A DNA stretch of 13,019 bases, from assembly GCA_018712665.1 (NCBI GenBank), contig DVGP01000245.1, positions 1 to 13,019 on the forward strand, in the 5' to 3' direction. The translations under genes were made by a program, and so were the position numbers. The notes beneath the pieces are model-generated. The model searched no databases. It was not told the origin of the DNA and worked only from the letters and a program-made list of their open reading frames with translations. Source of the DNA: Candidatus Pelethomonas intestinigallinarum. Lineage in GTDB: Bacteria; Bacillota; Clostridia; Oscillospirales; Oscillospiraceae. Numbering within the stretch: the first letter of the stretch is position 1; every line of letters starts with the position of its first letter. Shown piece after piece: positions 6,552 through 13,019 of the stretch.

Positions 6552-7260
6552 GAGAGTGCTGCTGAAGATCAGCGGCGAGGCCCTGGCCGGGGAAAAGCAC
6601 TTCGGATTGGACTTCGAGGTGATCGGCCGGGTGTGCGACGCCATCCGGGAGGCCGTGGCCATGGGCGTCCAGGTGGGCGTCGTGGTGGGCGGCGGCAACT
6701 TCTGGCGGGGCGTGAAGGACGGCGGAGGCCGCATGGAGCGCACCCGGGCGGACCACATGGGCATGATGGCCACGGTAATGAACTGCCTGGCCGTGGCCGA
6801 CGTGCTGGAGCAGAAGGGCGTCCCCGTCCGGGTCCAGACGGCGGTGGAGATGCGGGCCATGGCCGAGCCCTACATCCGGGGCCGGGCCATCCACCACCTG
6901 GAGAAGGGGAGAGTGGTCATCTTCGGCTGCGGTACCGGAAACCCCTTCTTCTCCACGGACACCGCCGCGGTGCTCCGGGCGGCGGAGATCGGGGCCGAGG
7001 TGATCCTGCTGGCCAAGAACGTGGACGGCGTGTACAGCGCCGACCCCAACAAGGACCCCAATGCGGTGAAGTACGACGTCATTACCTACGACGAGGTCCT
7101 GGCCAAGCACCTGGCCGTGATGGACTCCACCGCCACCAGCCTGTCTATGGACAACCACATCCCCGTGCTGCTCTTTGCCCTGAAGGACCCCTGGAACATC
7201 ATCCGGGTGCTCAGAGGCGAGAAGATCGGGACAATCGTGAAGGAGGATATTGAGACATGA
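6532..7260 (+). CDS. pyrH: UMP kinase (uridylate kinase)
   Basis: Phosphorylates UMP to UDP with ATP in the cytoplasm, the committed step towards UTP, CTP, dTTP and UDP-sugars. 242 residues, the usual length of the hexameric bacterial enzyme of the amino-acid-kinase fold. Visible motifs: KISGEAL (12-18) for phosphate binding, VVVGGGNFWRG (50-60), RADHMGMMATVMN (72-84), and GCGTGNPFFSTDTAA (132-146), the UMP-binding segment, where GGTGNP is more common. The start at 6532 is supported by GGAGGAG 7 bases upstream. It is the first gene of the operon here. In many Firmicutes rpsB and tsf precede pyrH; instead a divergent nitroreductase lies upstream, so pyrH has its own promoter. The stop overlaps the frr start by 4 bases (ATGA), implying translational coupling. 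Confidence 0.98.
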   Translation: METPKYKRVLLKISGEALAGEKHFGLDFEVIGRVCDAIREAVAMGVQVGVVVGGGNFWRGVKDGGGRMERTRADHMGMMATVMNCLAVADVLEQKGVPVRVQTAVEMRAMAEPYIRGRAIHHLEKGRVVIFGCGTGNPFFSTDTAAVLRAAEIGAEVILLAKNVDGVYSADPNKDPNAVKYDVITYDEVLAKHLAVMDSTATSLSMDNHIPVLLFALKDPWNIIRVLRGEKIGTIVKEDIET

Positions 7261-7811
7261 AAAGCGAGTACAAGATCTACGAGGAGAAAATGAAGAAATC
7301 CGTGGAGTCGGTGGCCGCCGACTTCGCCGCCGTCCGGGCGGGCCGGGCCAACGCCGCTGTCCTGGACCGGATCATGGTAGACTACTACGGTACCCCCACC
7401 CCCATTCACCAGATCGCCTCCATCGGCTCCCCTGACCCCCGGACACTGACCATTCAGCCCTGGGACGCCGCCGCGGTGAAGCTCATCTGCAAGGCGATCC
7501 AGGAGTCCGACCTGGGCATCAACCCCCAGAACGACGGCAAGATCATCCGCCTGGCATTCCCCCAGCTTACCGAGGAGCGCCGCAAGGAGCTGGTCAAGCA
7601 GATCGCCAAGTACGCCGAGGGCGGCAAGGTGGCCATCCGCAACATCCGCCGGGACGCCGTGGATGCCTTCAAGGCTCAGAAGAAGAACGGCGAGATGACC
7701 GAGGATGACGTGAAGATCGCTGAGAAGGACATCCAGAAGCTCACCGATGACATGTGCAAGGAGATTGACGCGCTGGTAGAGAAAAAGGAGAAGGAGCTGC
7801 TGGCGGTGTGA
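7257..7811 (+). CDS. frr: Ribosome recycling factor
   Basis: RRF acts with EF-G to split the post-termination ribosome and free mRNA and tRNA. 184 residues, matching the nearly invariant family length of about 185. The N-terminal helix (KMKKSVESVAADFAAVRAGRA, residues about 11-31, with the conserved RAGRA), the beta-rich domain II (about 31-105, containing VDYYGTPTPI) and the C-terminal long helices (about 105-184, with the highly charged LTEERRKELVK and VAIRNIRRDA segments) are all present. The ribosome binding site AAGGAGG (7240-7246) lies inside the end of pyrH, 10 bases before the ATG. The pyrH-frr pairing is conserved across most bacteria. Nothing unusual is seen. Confidence 0.98.
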   Translation: MKSEYKIYEEKMKKSVESVAADFAAVRAGRANAAVLDRIMVDYYGTPTPIHQIASIGSPDPRTLTIQPWDAAAVKLICKAIQESDLGINPQNDGKIIRLAFPQLTEERRKELVKQIAKYAEGGKVAIRNIRRDAVDAFKAQKKNGEMTEDDVKIAEKDIQKLTDDMCKEIDALVEKKEKELLAV

Positions 7812-7836
7812 TCCGCCCGGACTCCGGGAAGGGATC

Positions 7837-8595
7837 ATGAAGCTCTCTTTTTGGAAGACACACACAGATACGGCGGGGCAGGTGGATTTCAGCCGTCTGC
7901 CCCGCCACATCGCTATTATTTTGGACGGCAATGGCCGCTGGGCCCAGCGCCGGGGCCTTCCCCGCACTGCGGGCCACAAGGTGGGAGCGGAGACCTTCCG
8001 CACCATCGCCACCTATTGCCGGGACATCGGCATCCAGTACCTGACGGTGTACGCCTTCTCCACGGAGAACTGGCGGCGCCCCCCCGACGAGGTGGAGACC
8101 ATCATGGTCCTGCTCAAGCGGTACCTGCTGGAGGCCATCGACACCATGGAGCGGGACAATGTGCGGTTGCGCTTCATGGGGGATATGACGCCGCTGACGG
8201 CGGAGCTGCGGGGCCTGGTGGACCAGTGCAACGCCATCTCCGACCGGCTCACCGGCTGCCAGTGCAACATCTGCATCAACTACGGCGGCCGCGGAGAGAT
8301 CGTCCACGCGGCGCAGAGCTTTGCCCGGGACTGCTTAGACGGCAGGGCCAGGCCGGAGGAGCTGACGGAGGAGGCCTTTGAGGGCTACCTCTACTCCGCC
8401 GGCATCCCCTCGCCGGAGCTGCTGATCCGCCCCGGCGGGGAGCAGCGGCTGAGCAATTTCCTCCTGTGGCAGTGCGCCTACGCCGAGTTCTACTACACCA
8501 ACGTGCTGTGGCCGGATTTCACCAAGCGGGAGCTGCTGCGGGCCATTGCCGCCTACCAGCACAGAGACAGACGATTTGGAGGCGTGAAGACATGA
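7837..8595 (+). CDS. uppS: Isoprenyl transferase / undecaprenyl diphosphate synthase
   Basis: Cis-prenyltransferase that extends farnesyl diphosphate with IPP units to undecaprenyl diphosphate, the lipid carrier for peptidoglycan and other wall polymers. 252 residues, normal for the family. Motifs: HIAIILDGNGRWA (24-36) with the catalytic Asp30, the AFSTENWRRP segment (73-82), and RPGGEQRLSNFLLWQ (198-212) with the basic and acidic residues that bind IPP diphosphate and magnesium. The C-terminal EFYYTNVLWPDF is also typical. The start at 7837 has only a modest, close ribosome binding site (GGGAAGGG), 25 bases after the frr stop. Its product pathway is fed by dxr and ispG in this same operon. 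The stop overlaps the cdsA start by 4 bases. Confidence 0.97.
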   Translation: MKLSFWKTHTDTAGQVDFSRLPRHIAIILDGNGRWAQRRGLPRTAGHKVGAETFRTIATYCRDIGIQYLTVYAFSTENWRRPPDEVETIMVLLKRYLLEAIDTMERDNVRLRFMGDMTPLTAELRGLVDQCNAISDRLTGCQCNICINYGGRGEIVHAAQSFARDCLDGRARPEELTEEAFEGYLYSAGIPSPELLIRPGGEQRLSNFLLWQCAYAEFYYTNVLWPDFTKRELLRAIAAYQHRDRRFGGVKT

Positions 8596-9392
8596 GATCG
8601 AGAGTGCTGGTGTCCGCAGCGGGGGTGCCTGTGATCCTGCTGCTCATCCTGTGGGCCCCCCTGTGGGCTCTGGCTGGCGCCCTGGCGGCCCTGGCCGCCA
8701 TCGGTGGTTGGGAGCTGATGCGCTGCGTGGGCGCCGCCCGGGTGAAGGCCCTGGATGTTCTGGGCGTACTGGGGGCGGTGTGCTCCGTGTTCGCCGTGTA
8801 CTTTCGGGACTCCATCTTCGGGGAGCTGGTGGTGGTCTATGTCCTGCTCCTCTTCGCCTTCTCCGTCTGGCAGGCGGGGCGGGTCCGGTTCCAGCAGATC
8901 TGCGTCACCCTGCTGGCCATGTTCGCCATCCCCTACGCCTTCGCCTCTCTTTTGCAGTTGGGCGCTCTGGGGTACAGCCGCAGCTACATGCTGCTGCCCC
9001 TGATCTTCAGCTTCTCCACGGACACCTGTGCCTTCTTCGCCGGCCACGCCTTTGGAAAGCATAAGCTGGCCCCCCGCGTCAGCCCCCACAAGACTGTGGA
9101 GGGGGCCCTGGGCGGCATTGTGGGCAGCGTGACCGGGGGCCTGCTCTTCGCCCTGGTGGTGAATACCTGGGGAGATGGGAGTATCAGCTATCCCCTCATC
9201 GCCCTGGTGGGCGTGCTGATCAGCCTGGCGGCCCAGCTGGGGGACCTGAGCTTTTCCCTCATCAAGCGGGAGTTCGGCGTGAAAGACTACGGGCATATCT
9301 TCCTGGCCCACGGCGGCGTTTTGGACCGGTTTGACAGCGTGATCTTCGCCGCCCCGACACTGCTGGTGCTGCTCCAGCTTTTAAGACTGTAA
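8592..9392 (+). CDS. cdsA: Phosphatidate cytidylyltransferase (CDP-diglyceride synthase)
   Basis: Integral membrane enzyme that makes CDP-diacylglycerol from phosphatidic acid and CTP, the branch point for phosphatidylglycerol and other phospholipids. 266 residues with about seven to eight hydrophobic segments. Family motifs: FSTDTCAFFAG (141-151), GKHKLAPRVSPHKTVEG (155-171), QLGDLSFSLIKR (215-226), then KD at 231-232 and HGGVLDRFDS (240-249). In the signature, the Pro-Gly that usually precedes HGG is Leu-Ala (238-239); the catalytic aspartates D218, D245 and D248 and K225, R226, K231 are kept, so I expect activity. The ATG at 8592 is chosen because GGAGG (8578-8582) lies 9 bases upstream and it overlaps the uppS stop as ATGA; the longer open frame from 8466 lies in uppS and has no family similarity. 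Confidence 0.96.
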   Translation: MRSRVLVSAAGVPVILLLILWAPLWALAGALAALAAIGGWELMRCVGAARVKALDVLGVLGAVCSVFAVYFRDSIFGELVVVYVLLLFAFSVWQAGRVRFQQICVTLLAMFAIPYAFASLLQLGALGYSRSYMLLPLIFSFSTDTCAFFAGHAFGKHKLAPRVSPHKTVEGALGGIVGSVTGGLLFALVVNTWGDGSISYPLIALVGVLISLAAQLGDLSFSLIKREFGVKDYGHIFLAHGGVLDRFDSVIFAAPTLLVLLQLLRL

Positions 9393-9412
9393 AGGATAAG
9401 GGCTTTTCAGAC
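9377..9412 (+). repeat. Imperfect direct repeat at the end of cdsA
   Basis: GCTTTTAAGAC (9377-9387) recurs as GCTTTTCAGAC (9402-9412), 10 of 11 bases alike, 25 bases apart. The first copy lies in the last cdsA codons and the second in the 54-bp gap before dxr, the longest gap in this operon. It may be a small local duplication or chance. No terminator or promoter is evident in the gap. Confidence 0.35.
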
Positions 9413-9446
9413 GATCAAGATCAAGAGATCCCGGAGGATATGATCA

Positions 9447-10613
9447 ATGGTTCCATCCATTTCACTTCTGGGCTCCACGGGCTCCATCGGGCGGCAGACC
9501 CTGGAGGTCTGCGCCCGGCTGGGCGTCAGGGTGGAGGCCCTGACGGCCCGGCGGAATATTGACCTACTGGAGCGGCAGGCGAGGCAGTTTCGGCCTCGTC
9601 TCGTTGTGCTCTGGGAGCGGGAGGACGCTCTGGCCCTCAAGGAGCGGCTGTCGGACTTAAACATCCGGGCCGCTTGGGGGATGGAGGGCCTGCTGGAGGC
9701 CGCGTCCCTGCCGGAGAGCGACACGGTGGTCACCGCCGTGGTGGGAATGGTGGGCCTGCGGCCCACTCTGGCGGCCATTGAGGCGGGCAAGCGCGTCGCC
9801 TTGGCCAACAAGGAGACCTTGGTCTGCGCCGGGGAGCTGGTGATGGCGGCGGCCCGCCGCCGTGGGGCGGAGATCGTCCCGGTGGACAGCGAGCACTCCG
9901 CCATCTTCCAGTGTCTCCAGGGCTGCCGGAACCGGGGGGAGGTCCGCCGCCTGCTGCTGACCTGCTCCGGCGGGCCCTTCTTCGGCCTGACCCGGGAGGA
10001 GATGGCGGGGAAGACCCGGGCCGACGCCCTGCGCCACCCCAACTGGACCATGGGGGAGAAGATCACCGTGGACTGCGCCACCCTGATGAACAAGGGTCTG
10101 GAGTATATCGAGGCCATGCGGCTGTTTGACGTGCCGCCGGAGAAGGTGGAGGTGGTCATCCACCGCCAGAGCGTCATCCACTCCATGGTGGAGTTTCAGG
10201 ACGGGGCCATTCTGGCCCAGCTGGGGACGCCGGACATGCGCCTGCCCATCCAGTACGCCCTGACCTGGCCGGATCGGGTGCCCTCCCCGGCGGAGCCCCT
10301 GGACCTGCTGGCCTGTCCGCCTCTGACCTTCCACCGGCCGGACACGGAGGCGTTCCCCGCCCTGGCCCTGGCTATGGAGTGCGCCAGGACCGGCGGCACC
10401 AGCTGCGCCGTCCTCAACGGCGCCAACGAGGCGGCGGTGGGGCTCTTCCTCCGGGAGGAGATCCCCTTCGGACAGATCCCGGACCTGGTGGCCCGGGCCC
10501 TGGACCGCATTCCTGTGAAATATGACCCATGCCTGGAGGATATACTGGAAGCAGACCGACAGGCCCGCCGGGTCGTGTGTGAGGGGCGCAGCGCCCCGGA
10601 GGAGTTCAAGTAA
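9447..10613 (+). CDS. dxr: 1-deoxy-D-xylulose 5-phosphate reductoisomerase
   Basis: Converts DXP to 2-C-methyl-D-erythritol 4-phosphate with NADPH, the second step of the MEP isoprenoid pathway and the target of fosmidomycin. 388 residues, typical length. Motifs: GSTGSIG (9-15) for NADPH; ALANKETLV (118-126); VDSEHSAIFQ (146-155) with metal ligands D147 and E149; SGGPF (174-178); HPNWTMG (197-203); and MNKGLE (214-219) with metal ligand E219; then VIHRQSVIHSMVE (237-249), followed by the C-terminal helical domain with NGANEAAV. The ribosome binding site GGAGG (9433-9437) lies 9 bases before the ATG at 9447; the earlier ATG at 9440 is out of frame. With ispG it provides the isoprenoid precursors that uppS uses. 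The stop is 18 bases before rseP. Confidence 0.98.
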   Translation: MVPSISLLGSTGSIGRQTLEVCARLGVRVEALTARRNIDLLERQARQFRPRLVVLWEREDALALKERLSDLNIRAAWGMEGLLEAASLPESDTVVTAVVGMVGLRPTLAAIEAGKRVALANKETLVCAGELVMAAARRRGAEIVPVDSEHSAIFQCLQGCRNRGEVRRLLLTCSGGPFFGLTREEMAGKTRADALRHPNWTMGEKITVDCATLMNKGLEYIEAMRLFDVPPEKVEVVIHRQSVIHSMVEFQDGAILAQLGTPDMRLPIQYALTWPDRVPSPAEPLDLLACPPLTFHRPDTEAFPALALAMECARTGGTSCAVLNGANEAAVGLFLREEIPFGQIPDLVARALDRIPVKYDPCLEDILEADRQARRVVCEGRSAPEEFK

Positions 10614-10631
10614 GAAAGGAACCCCAGCTCT

Positions 10632-11699
10632 ATGTATATTATCATCGCCATCCTGCTCTTCGGCCTGCTCATCGCCGCCCACGAGTGGGGACACTTTATC
10701 GCCGCCCGGCTCTGCGGCGTCACCGTCCACGAGTTTGCCATCGGCATGGGCCCCGCCATCTGGAAGCATATGGGGAAGAAGGGCACGGAGTTCTCCATCC
10801 GCGTCCTGCCCATCGGCGGCTACTGTGCCATGGAGGGGGAGGAGGAGGAATCCGACGACCCCCACAGCCTGAACAACCAGGGCTTCTGGAAGAAGGTCCT
10901 GGTCTTCGCCGCCGGCGCCTTCATGAACTTCGTGGTGGGCTTTCTCATCATCCTGCTGCTGAACGTGAATGTGGCGGCCTATCGCACACCGGAGATCACC
11001 GGCTTCGCCCCGGAGTTCACCCTGTCCGGGGAGGACGGCCTCATGGAAGGAGATGTCCTTTACAGCATTGATGGAGAAAGGATTTACACCTTCAGCGACG
11101 TGAGCCTGTTCCTCAGTCGGGGCAGCGGCGAGGGCTTTGATCTGGTGGTGCTGCGAGACGGAGAGAAGGTGGTTCTGGACGACTTTCCCATGACGGTCCA
11201 GGAGTACACCGACAGCGCCTCCGGCGGCACCTACCAGGGCTACGGCCTGTATTTCGGCGGGATCGAGGAGGCCACCTGGGGCGTCAAGCTGAAGATGACC
11301 TGGCTGAACTCCATCGACTTCGTCCGCATCGCCCGCTACAGCCTCCAGGAGATCGTCCGGGGCAACGCGGGGATGAGCGACCTCAACGGCCCGGTGGGCA
11401 TCGTCTCCGCCATCAACGACGTGGGCCAGCAGAGCGCCACGGTGGCCGACGCCCTGGCCAACATCGCCTACTTCGGCGCCATGATCGCCATGAACCTGGC
11501 GGTGATGAACCTGCTGCCCATCCCGGCGCTGGACGGCGGGCGGATCTTCTTCCTGGTGCTCTCCACGTTGTCGGAGAAGCTCTTCAAGAAAAAGATCCCC
11601 ATGAAGTATGAGGCCATCATCAATCTGGTCTTTTTTGCCCTGCTGATGGCCCTGATGCTGTTCGTGACCTTCAACGACGTGGCGCGGCTGTTCCAGTGA
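10632..11699 (+). CDS. rseP: Site-2 membrane metalloprotease RseP/RasP
   Basis: Zinc intramembrane protease (M50 family) that cuts single-span membrane proteins, classically anti-sigma factors and remnant signal peptides. 355 residues, with the HExxH zinc motif HEWGH at 17-21 in the first membrane helix and the second zinc-site motif NLLPIPALDGG at 293-303 with D301 as the expected ligand. A second membrane helix lies near 90-115, a PDZ-like domain near 130-195 (GLMEGDVLYSIDG), and two C-terminal helices. Both active-site motifs are intact. The start at 10632 has AAAGGA 11 bases upstream. Its place after dxr is the standard order in many bacteria. The substrate here cannot be told; no sigma or anti-sigma gene is in the window. 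Confidence 0.96.
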   Translation: MYIIIAILLFGLLIAAHEWGHFIAARLCGVTVHEFAIGMGPAIWKHMGKKGTEFSIRVLPIGGYCAMEGEEEESDDPHSLNNQGFWKKVLVFAAGAFMNFVVGFLIILLLNVNVAAYRTPEITGFAPEFTLSGEDGLMEGDVLYSIDGERIYTFSDVSLFLSRGSGEGFDLVVLRDGEKVVLDDFPMTVQEYTDSASGGTYQGYGLYFGGIEEATWGVKLKMTWLNSIDFVRIARYSLQEIVRGNAGMSDLNGPVGIVSAINDVGQQSATVADALANIAYFGAMIAMNLAVMNLLPIPALDGGRIFFLVLSTLSEKLFKKKIPMKYEAIINLVFFALLMALMLFVTFNDVARLFQ

Positions 11700-11712
11700 G
11701 GAGGGTAAGAGC

Positions 11713-12264
11713 ATGACGGTCACACTGTCGCCCTGGCGGGAGGAGATGATCCCCGCTGTGTACGCCCATGCCCGGGACCCTCGGATCGCCGCCAACCTCC
11801 GGGATGTGTTCCCCACCCCCTACCGCTATGAGGATGCGGAGGTGTTTGTCCGGGACTGCATGGCCCGGGAGGGACAGGGACGGCTCTGCCGAGCCATTCT
11901 TGTGGAGGGCGAGACAGTGGGCAGCATCGGCGTTTTTGTCCAGTCGGACGTGTACAGGCGCAGCGCCGAGCTGGGCTACTGGCTGGCGGTGCCCTGGTGG
12001 GGAAAGGGAATCATGACGGAGGCGGTCAGGGCCATCTGCCGGGAGGCCTTCCGCGCCTTTGACATCGTCCGCATCTACGCCGAGCCCTTTGCCCGAAACA
12101 CCGGTTCCTGCCGGGTGTTGGAGAAAGCAGGTTTTACCCTGGAGGGCACCCTTCGCCGCAGTGTGTACAAGGGTGGGGAGATCCTGGATTCCCGGGTGTA
12201 TGCCCTGTTGCGGGAAGAGCTGGAGCTCCCTGATATTCACACCCATGGAGGTGAGAGACTATGA
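11713..12264 (+). CDS. GNAT-family N-acetyltransferase (RimJ/RimL-like)
   Basis: 183 residues. The acetyl-CoA fold is clear: ELGYWLAVPWWGKGIMTEAV (86-105) carries the WGKGI pyrophosphate-binding loop, and ARNTGSCRVLEKAGF (127-141) carries the Asn and Ser typical of motif B, followed by EGTLRRSVYKGG (144-155). This pattern belongs to the RimJ/RimL-type group, whose members acetylate protein N-termini, antibiotics or small amines; the substrate cannot be read from sequence. The start at 11713 has GGAGGG (11700-11705) 7 bases upstream, directly after the rseP stop (13-base gap). The stop overlaps the ispG start by 4 bases (ATGA), so it is translationally coupled to an essential gene. It is the one accessory gene in an otherwise housekeeping operon. 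Confidence 0.92.
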   Translation: MTVTLSPWREEMIPAVYAHARDPRIAANLRDVFPTPYRYEDAEVFVRDCMAREGQGRLCRAILVEGETVGSIGVFVQSDVYRRSAELGYWLAVPWWGKGIMTEAVRAICREAFRAFDIVRIYAEPFARNTGSCRVLEKAGFTLEGTLRRSVYKGGEILDSRVYALLREELELPDIHTHGGERL

Positions 12265-13019
12265 CAAAGCGGATCATGGTGGGCGGCGTTCCCGTGGGGG
12301 ACGGCGCGCCGGTGAGCATCCAGTCCATGTGCTCCACCAAGACCGGCGATGTTTCCGCCACCGTGGACCAGATCCACCGCCTGGAGGCGGCGGGCTGCGA
12401 GATCGTGCGGGTGGCGGTGCCGGACATGGCGGCGGCTAAGGCTCTGGGGGCCATCAAGAGTAGCATCCACATTCCTCTGGTGGCGGACATCCACTTCGAC
12501 TACCGTCTGGCCCTGGAGGCCATCGACCAGGGGGTGGACAAGATCCGTCTCAACCCTGGGAACATCGGGGGAGAGGACCGGGTGAAGGCGGTGGCCGACG
12601 CCTGCCGGGCCCGGCATGTCCCCATCCGGATCGGGGTCAACGGCGGCTCTCTGGAGAAGGAGCTGCGGCAGAAGTACGGCGGCGTCACCGCCCAGGCCCT
12701 GGTGGACAGCGCCATGGGCCATGTGGCCCTGCTGAACAAATTTGACTTTGACGACATCTGCATATCCGTCAAGTGCTCCTCTGTGCCCCTGACCATGGCG
12801 GCCTACCGGCTGCTGTCGGAGCGGTGTGACTACCCCCTCCACCTGGGGGTCACCGAGGCGGGGACCCCCTCCATGGGAATGGTCAAGTCCGCCATGGGCA
12901 TTGGGGGCCTGCTGTGCTTAGGGATCGGGGACACCCTGCGGGTGACCCTCACCGCCGACCCGGTGGAGGAGGTATACGCCGCCAAGAAGATCCTCCAGGC
13001 GGCGGGACTGCGCCAGGAG
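12261..13019 (+). CDS. ispG: 4-hydroxy-3-methylbut-2-enyl diphosphate synthase, N-terminal part (3' end outside window)
   Basis: IspG (GcpE) makes HMBPP from MEcPP, the penultimate MEP-pathway step, using a [4Fe-4S] cluster. 253 codons are open to the right edge; full-length family members are about 350 residues, so the visible part is the TIM barrel and the C-terminal cluster domain with its cysteines lies beyond the window. Recognisable segments: VSIQSMCSTKTGDV near 18-31, EIVRVAVPD, VADIHFDYRLALEAI, KIRLNPGNIG, PIRIGVNGGSLEKEL, LHLGVTEAG, and GIGDTLRVTLTADPVEEV near 225-242. The ATG at 12261 overlaps the GNAT stop; GGAGGTGAGAG (12247-12257) supplies the ribosome binding site. Catalytic completeness cannot be judged without the missing end. 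Confidence 0.98.
   Translation, partial: MTKRIMVGGVPVGDGAPVSIQSMCSTKTGDVSATVDQIHRLEAAGCEIVRVAVPDMAAAKALGAIKSSIHIPLVADIHFDYRLALEAIDQGVDKIRLNPGNIGGEDRVKAVADACRARHVPIRIGVNGGSLEKELRQKYGGVTAQALVDSAMGHVALLNKFDFDDICISVKCSSVPLTMAAYRLLSERCDYPLHLGVTEAGTPSMGMVKSAMGIGGLLCLGIGDTLRVTLTADPVEEVYAAKKILQAAGLRQE

Noticed and set aside
8466..8591. Upstream extension of cdsA by 42 codons
   Set aside because: It lies wholly within uppS in another frame; the ATG at 8592 has a good ribosome binding site, overlaps the uppS stop and begins directly with the first membrane helix.
9413..9446. Cluster of four GATC sites in the cdsA-dxr gap as a possible methylation-controlled switch
   Set aside because: GATC is common and the spacing is irregular; no promoter lies there and no Dam-type methylase is visible in the window.
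9657..11816. A 719-codon minus-strand open frame across dxr and rseP
   Set aside because: Same cause as the dnaE antisense frame: GC-biased codons, no domain, and two well-supported genes on the other strand.

Overview
This is ordinary chromosomal core-genome DNA from a high-GC anaerobic Firmicute. The best guess is class Clostridia, Oscillospiraceae-like (Flavonifractor/Pseudoflavonifractor/Lawsonibacter type). That guess rests on the strongly G/C-biased third codon positions, the order pyrH-frr-uppS-cdsA-dxr-rseP-ispG (a Firmicutes arrangement), an endonuclease-type MutL, and a small ferredoxin-nitroreductase. The taxonomic call is inference; there is no rRNA in the window. I see no mobile element, CRISPR array, tRNA, rRNA or phage gene.

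Layout. (1) 1-4857, plus strand: the 3' part of mutL (its ATPase domain lies left of the window), then dnaE, the DNA polymerase III alpha subunit. They are separated by 55 bp holding a perfect 10-bp hairpin. A GC-rich terminator at 4883-4920 closes the unit and probably serves both strands. (2) 4937-6342, minus strand: a 259-residue protein with two [4Fe-4S] ferredoxin motifs fused to a nitroreductase domain, read from a good promoter, and downstream of it a small unrecognised lipoprotein. (3) 6343-6531: a divergent control region with a promoter for each direction, an inverted repeat over the pyrH promoter, and a hairpin covering the pyrH ribosome binding site. (4) 6532-13019, plus strand: one tightly packed operon, pyrH, frr, uppS, cdsA, dxr, rseP, a GNAT acetyltransferase and ispG (cut off by the right edge). 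Three junctions are 4-base ATGA overlaps (pyrH/frr, uppS/cdsA, GNAT/ispG), and the longest gap is 54 bp.

How the genes work together. The right-hand operon joins nucleotide supply (PyrH, UMP to UDP, towards UTP and CTP), ribosome recycling (Frr), the MEP isoprenoid route (Dxr and IspG make IPP/DMAPP precursors), use of IPP for the undecaprenyl lipid carrier (UppS), CTP-dependent phospholipid activation (CdsA) and intramembrane proteolysis (RseP). It is essentially an envelope-lipid and growth operon. The left-hand pair joins mismatch repair to a DNA polymerase whose PHP domain keeps all nine expected metal ligands.

I did not find a convincing undescribed system. The observations most worth a second look are the GNAT gene lodged between rseP and ispG, the occluded ribosome binding site and possible 18-codon upstream ORF at pyrH, the operator-like inverted repeat in the pyrH promoter, the mutL-dnaE pairing with its hairpin, and the altered signature motif of CdsA.
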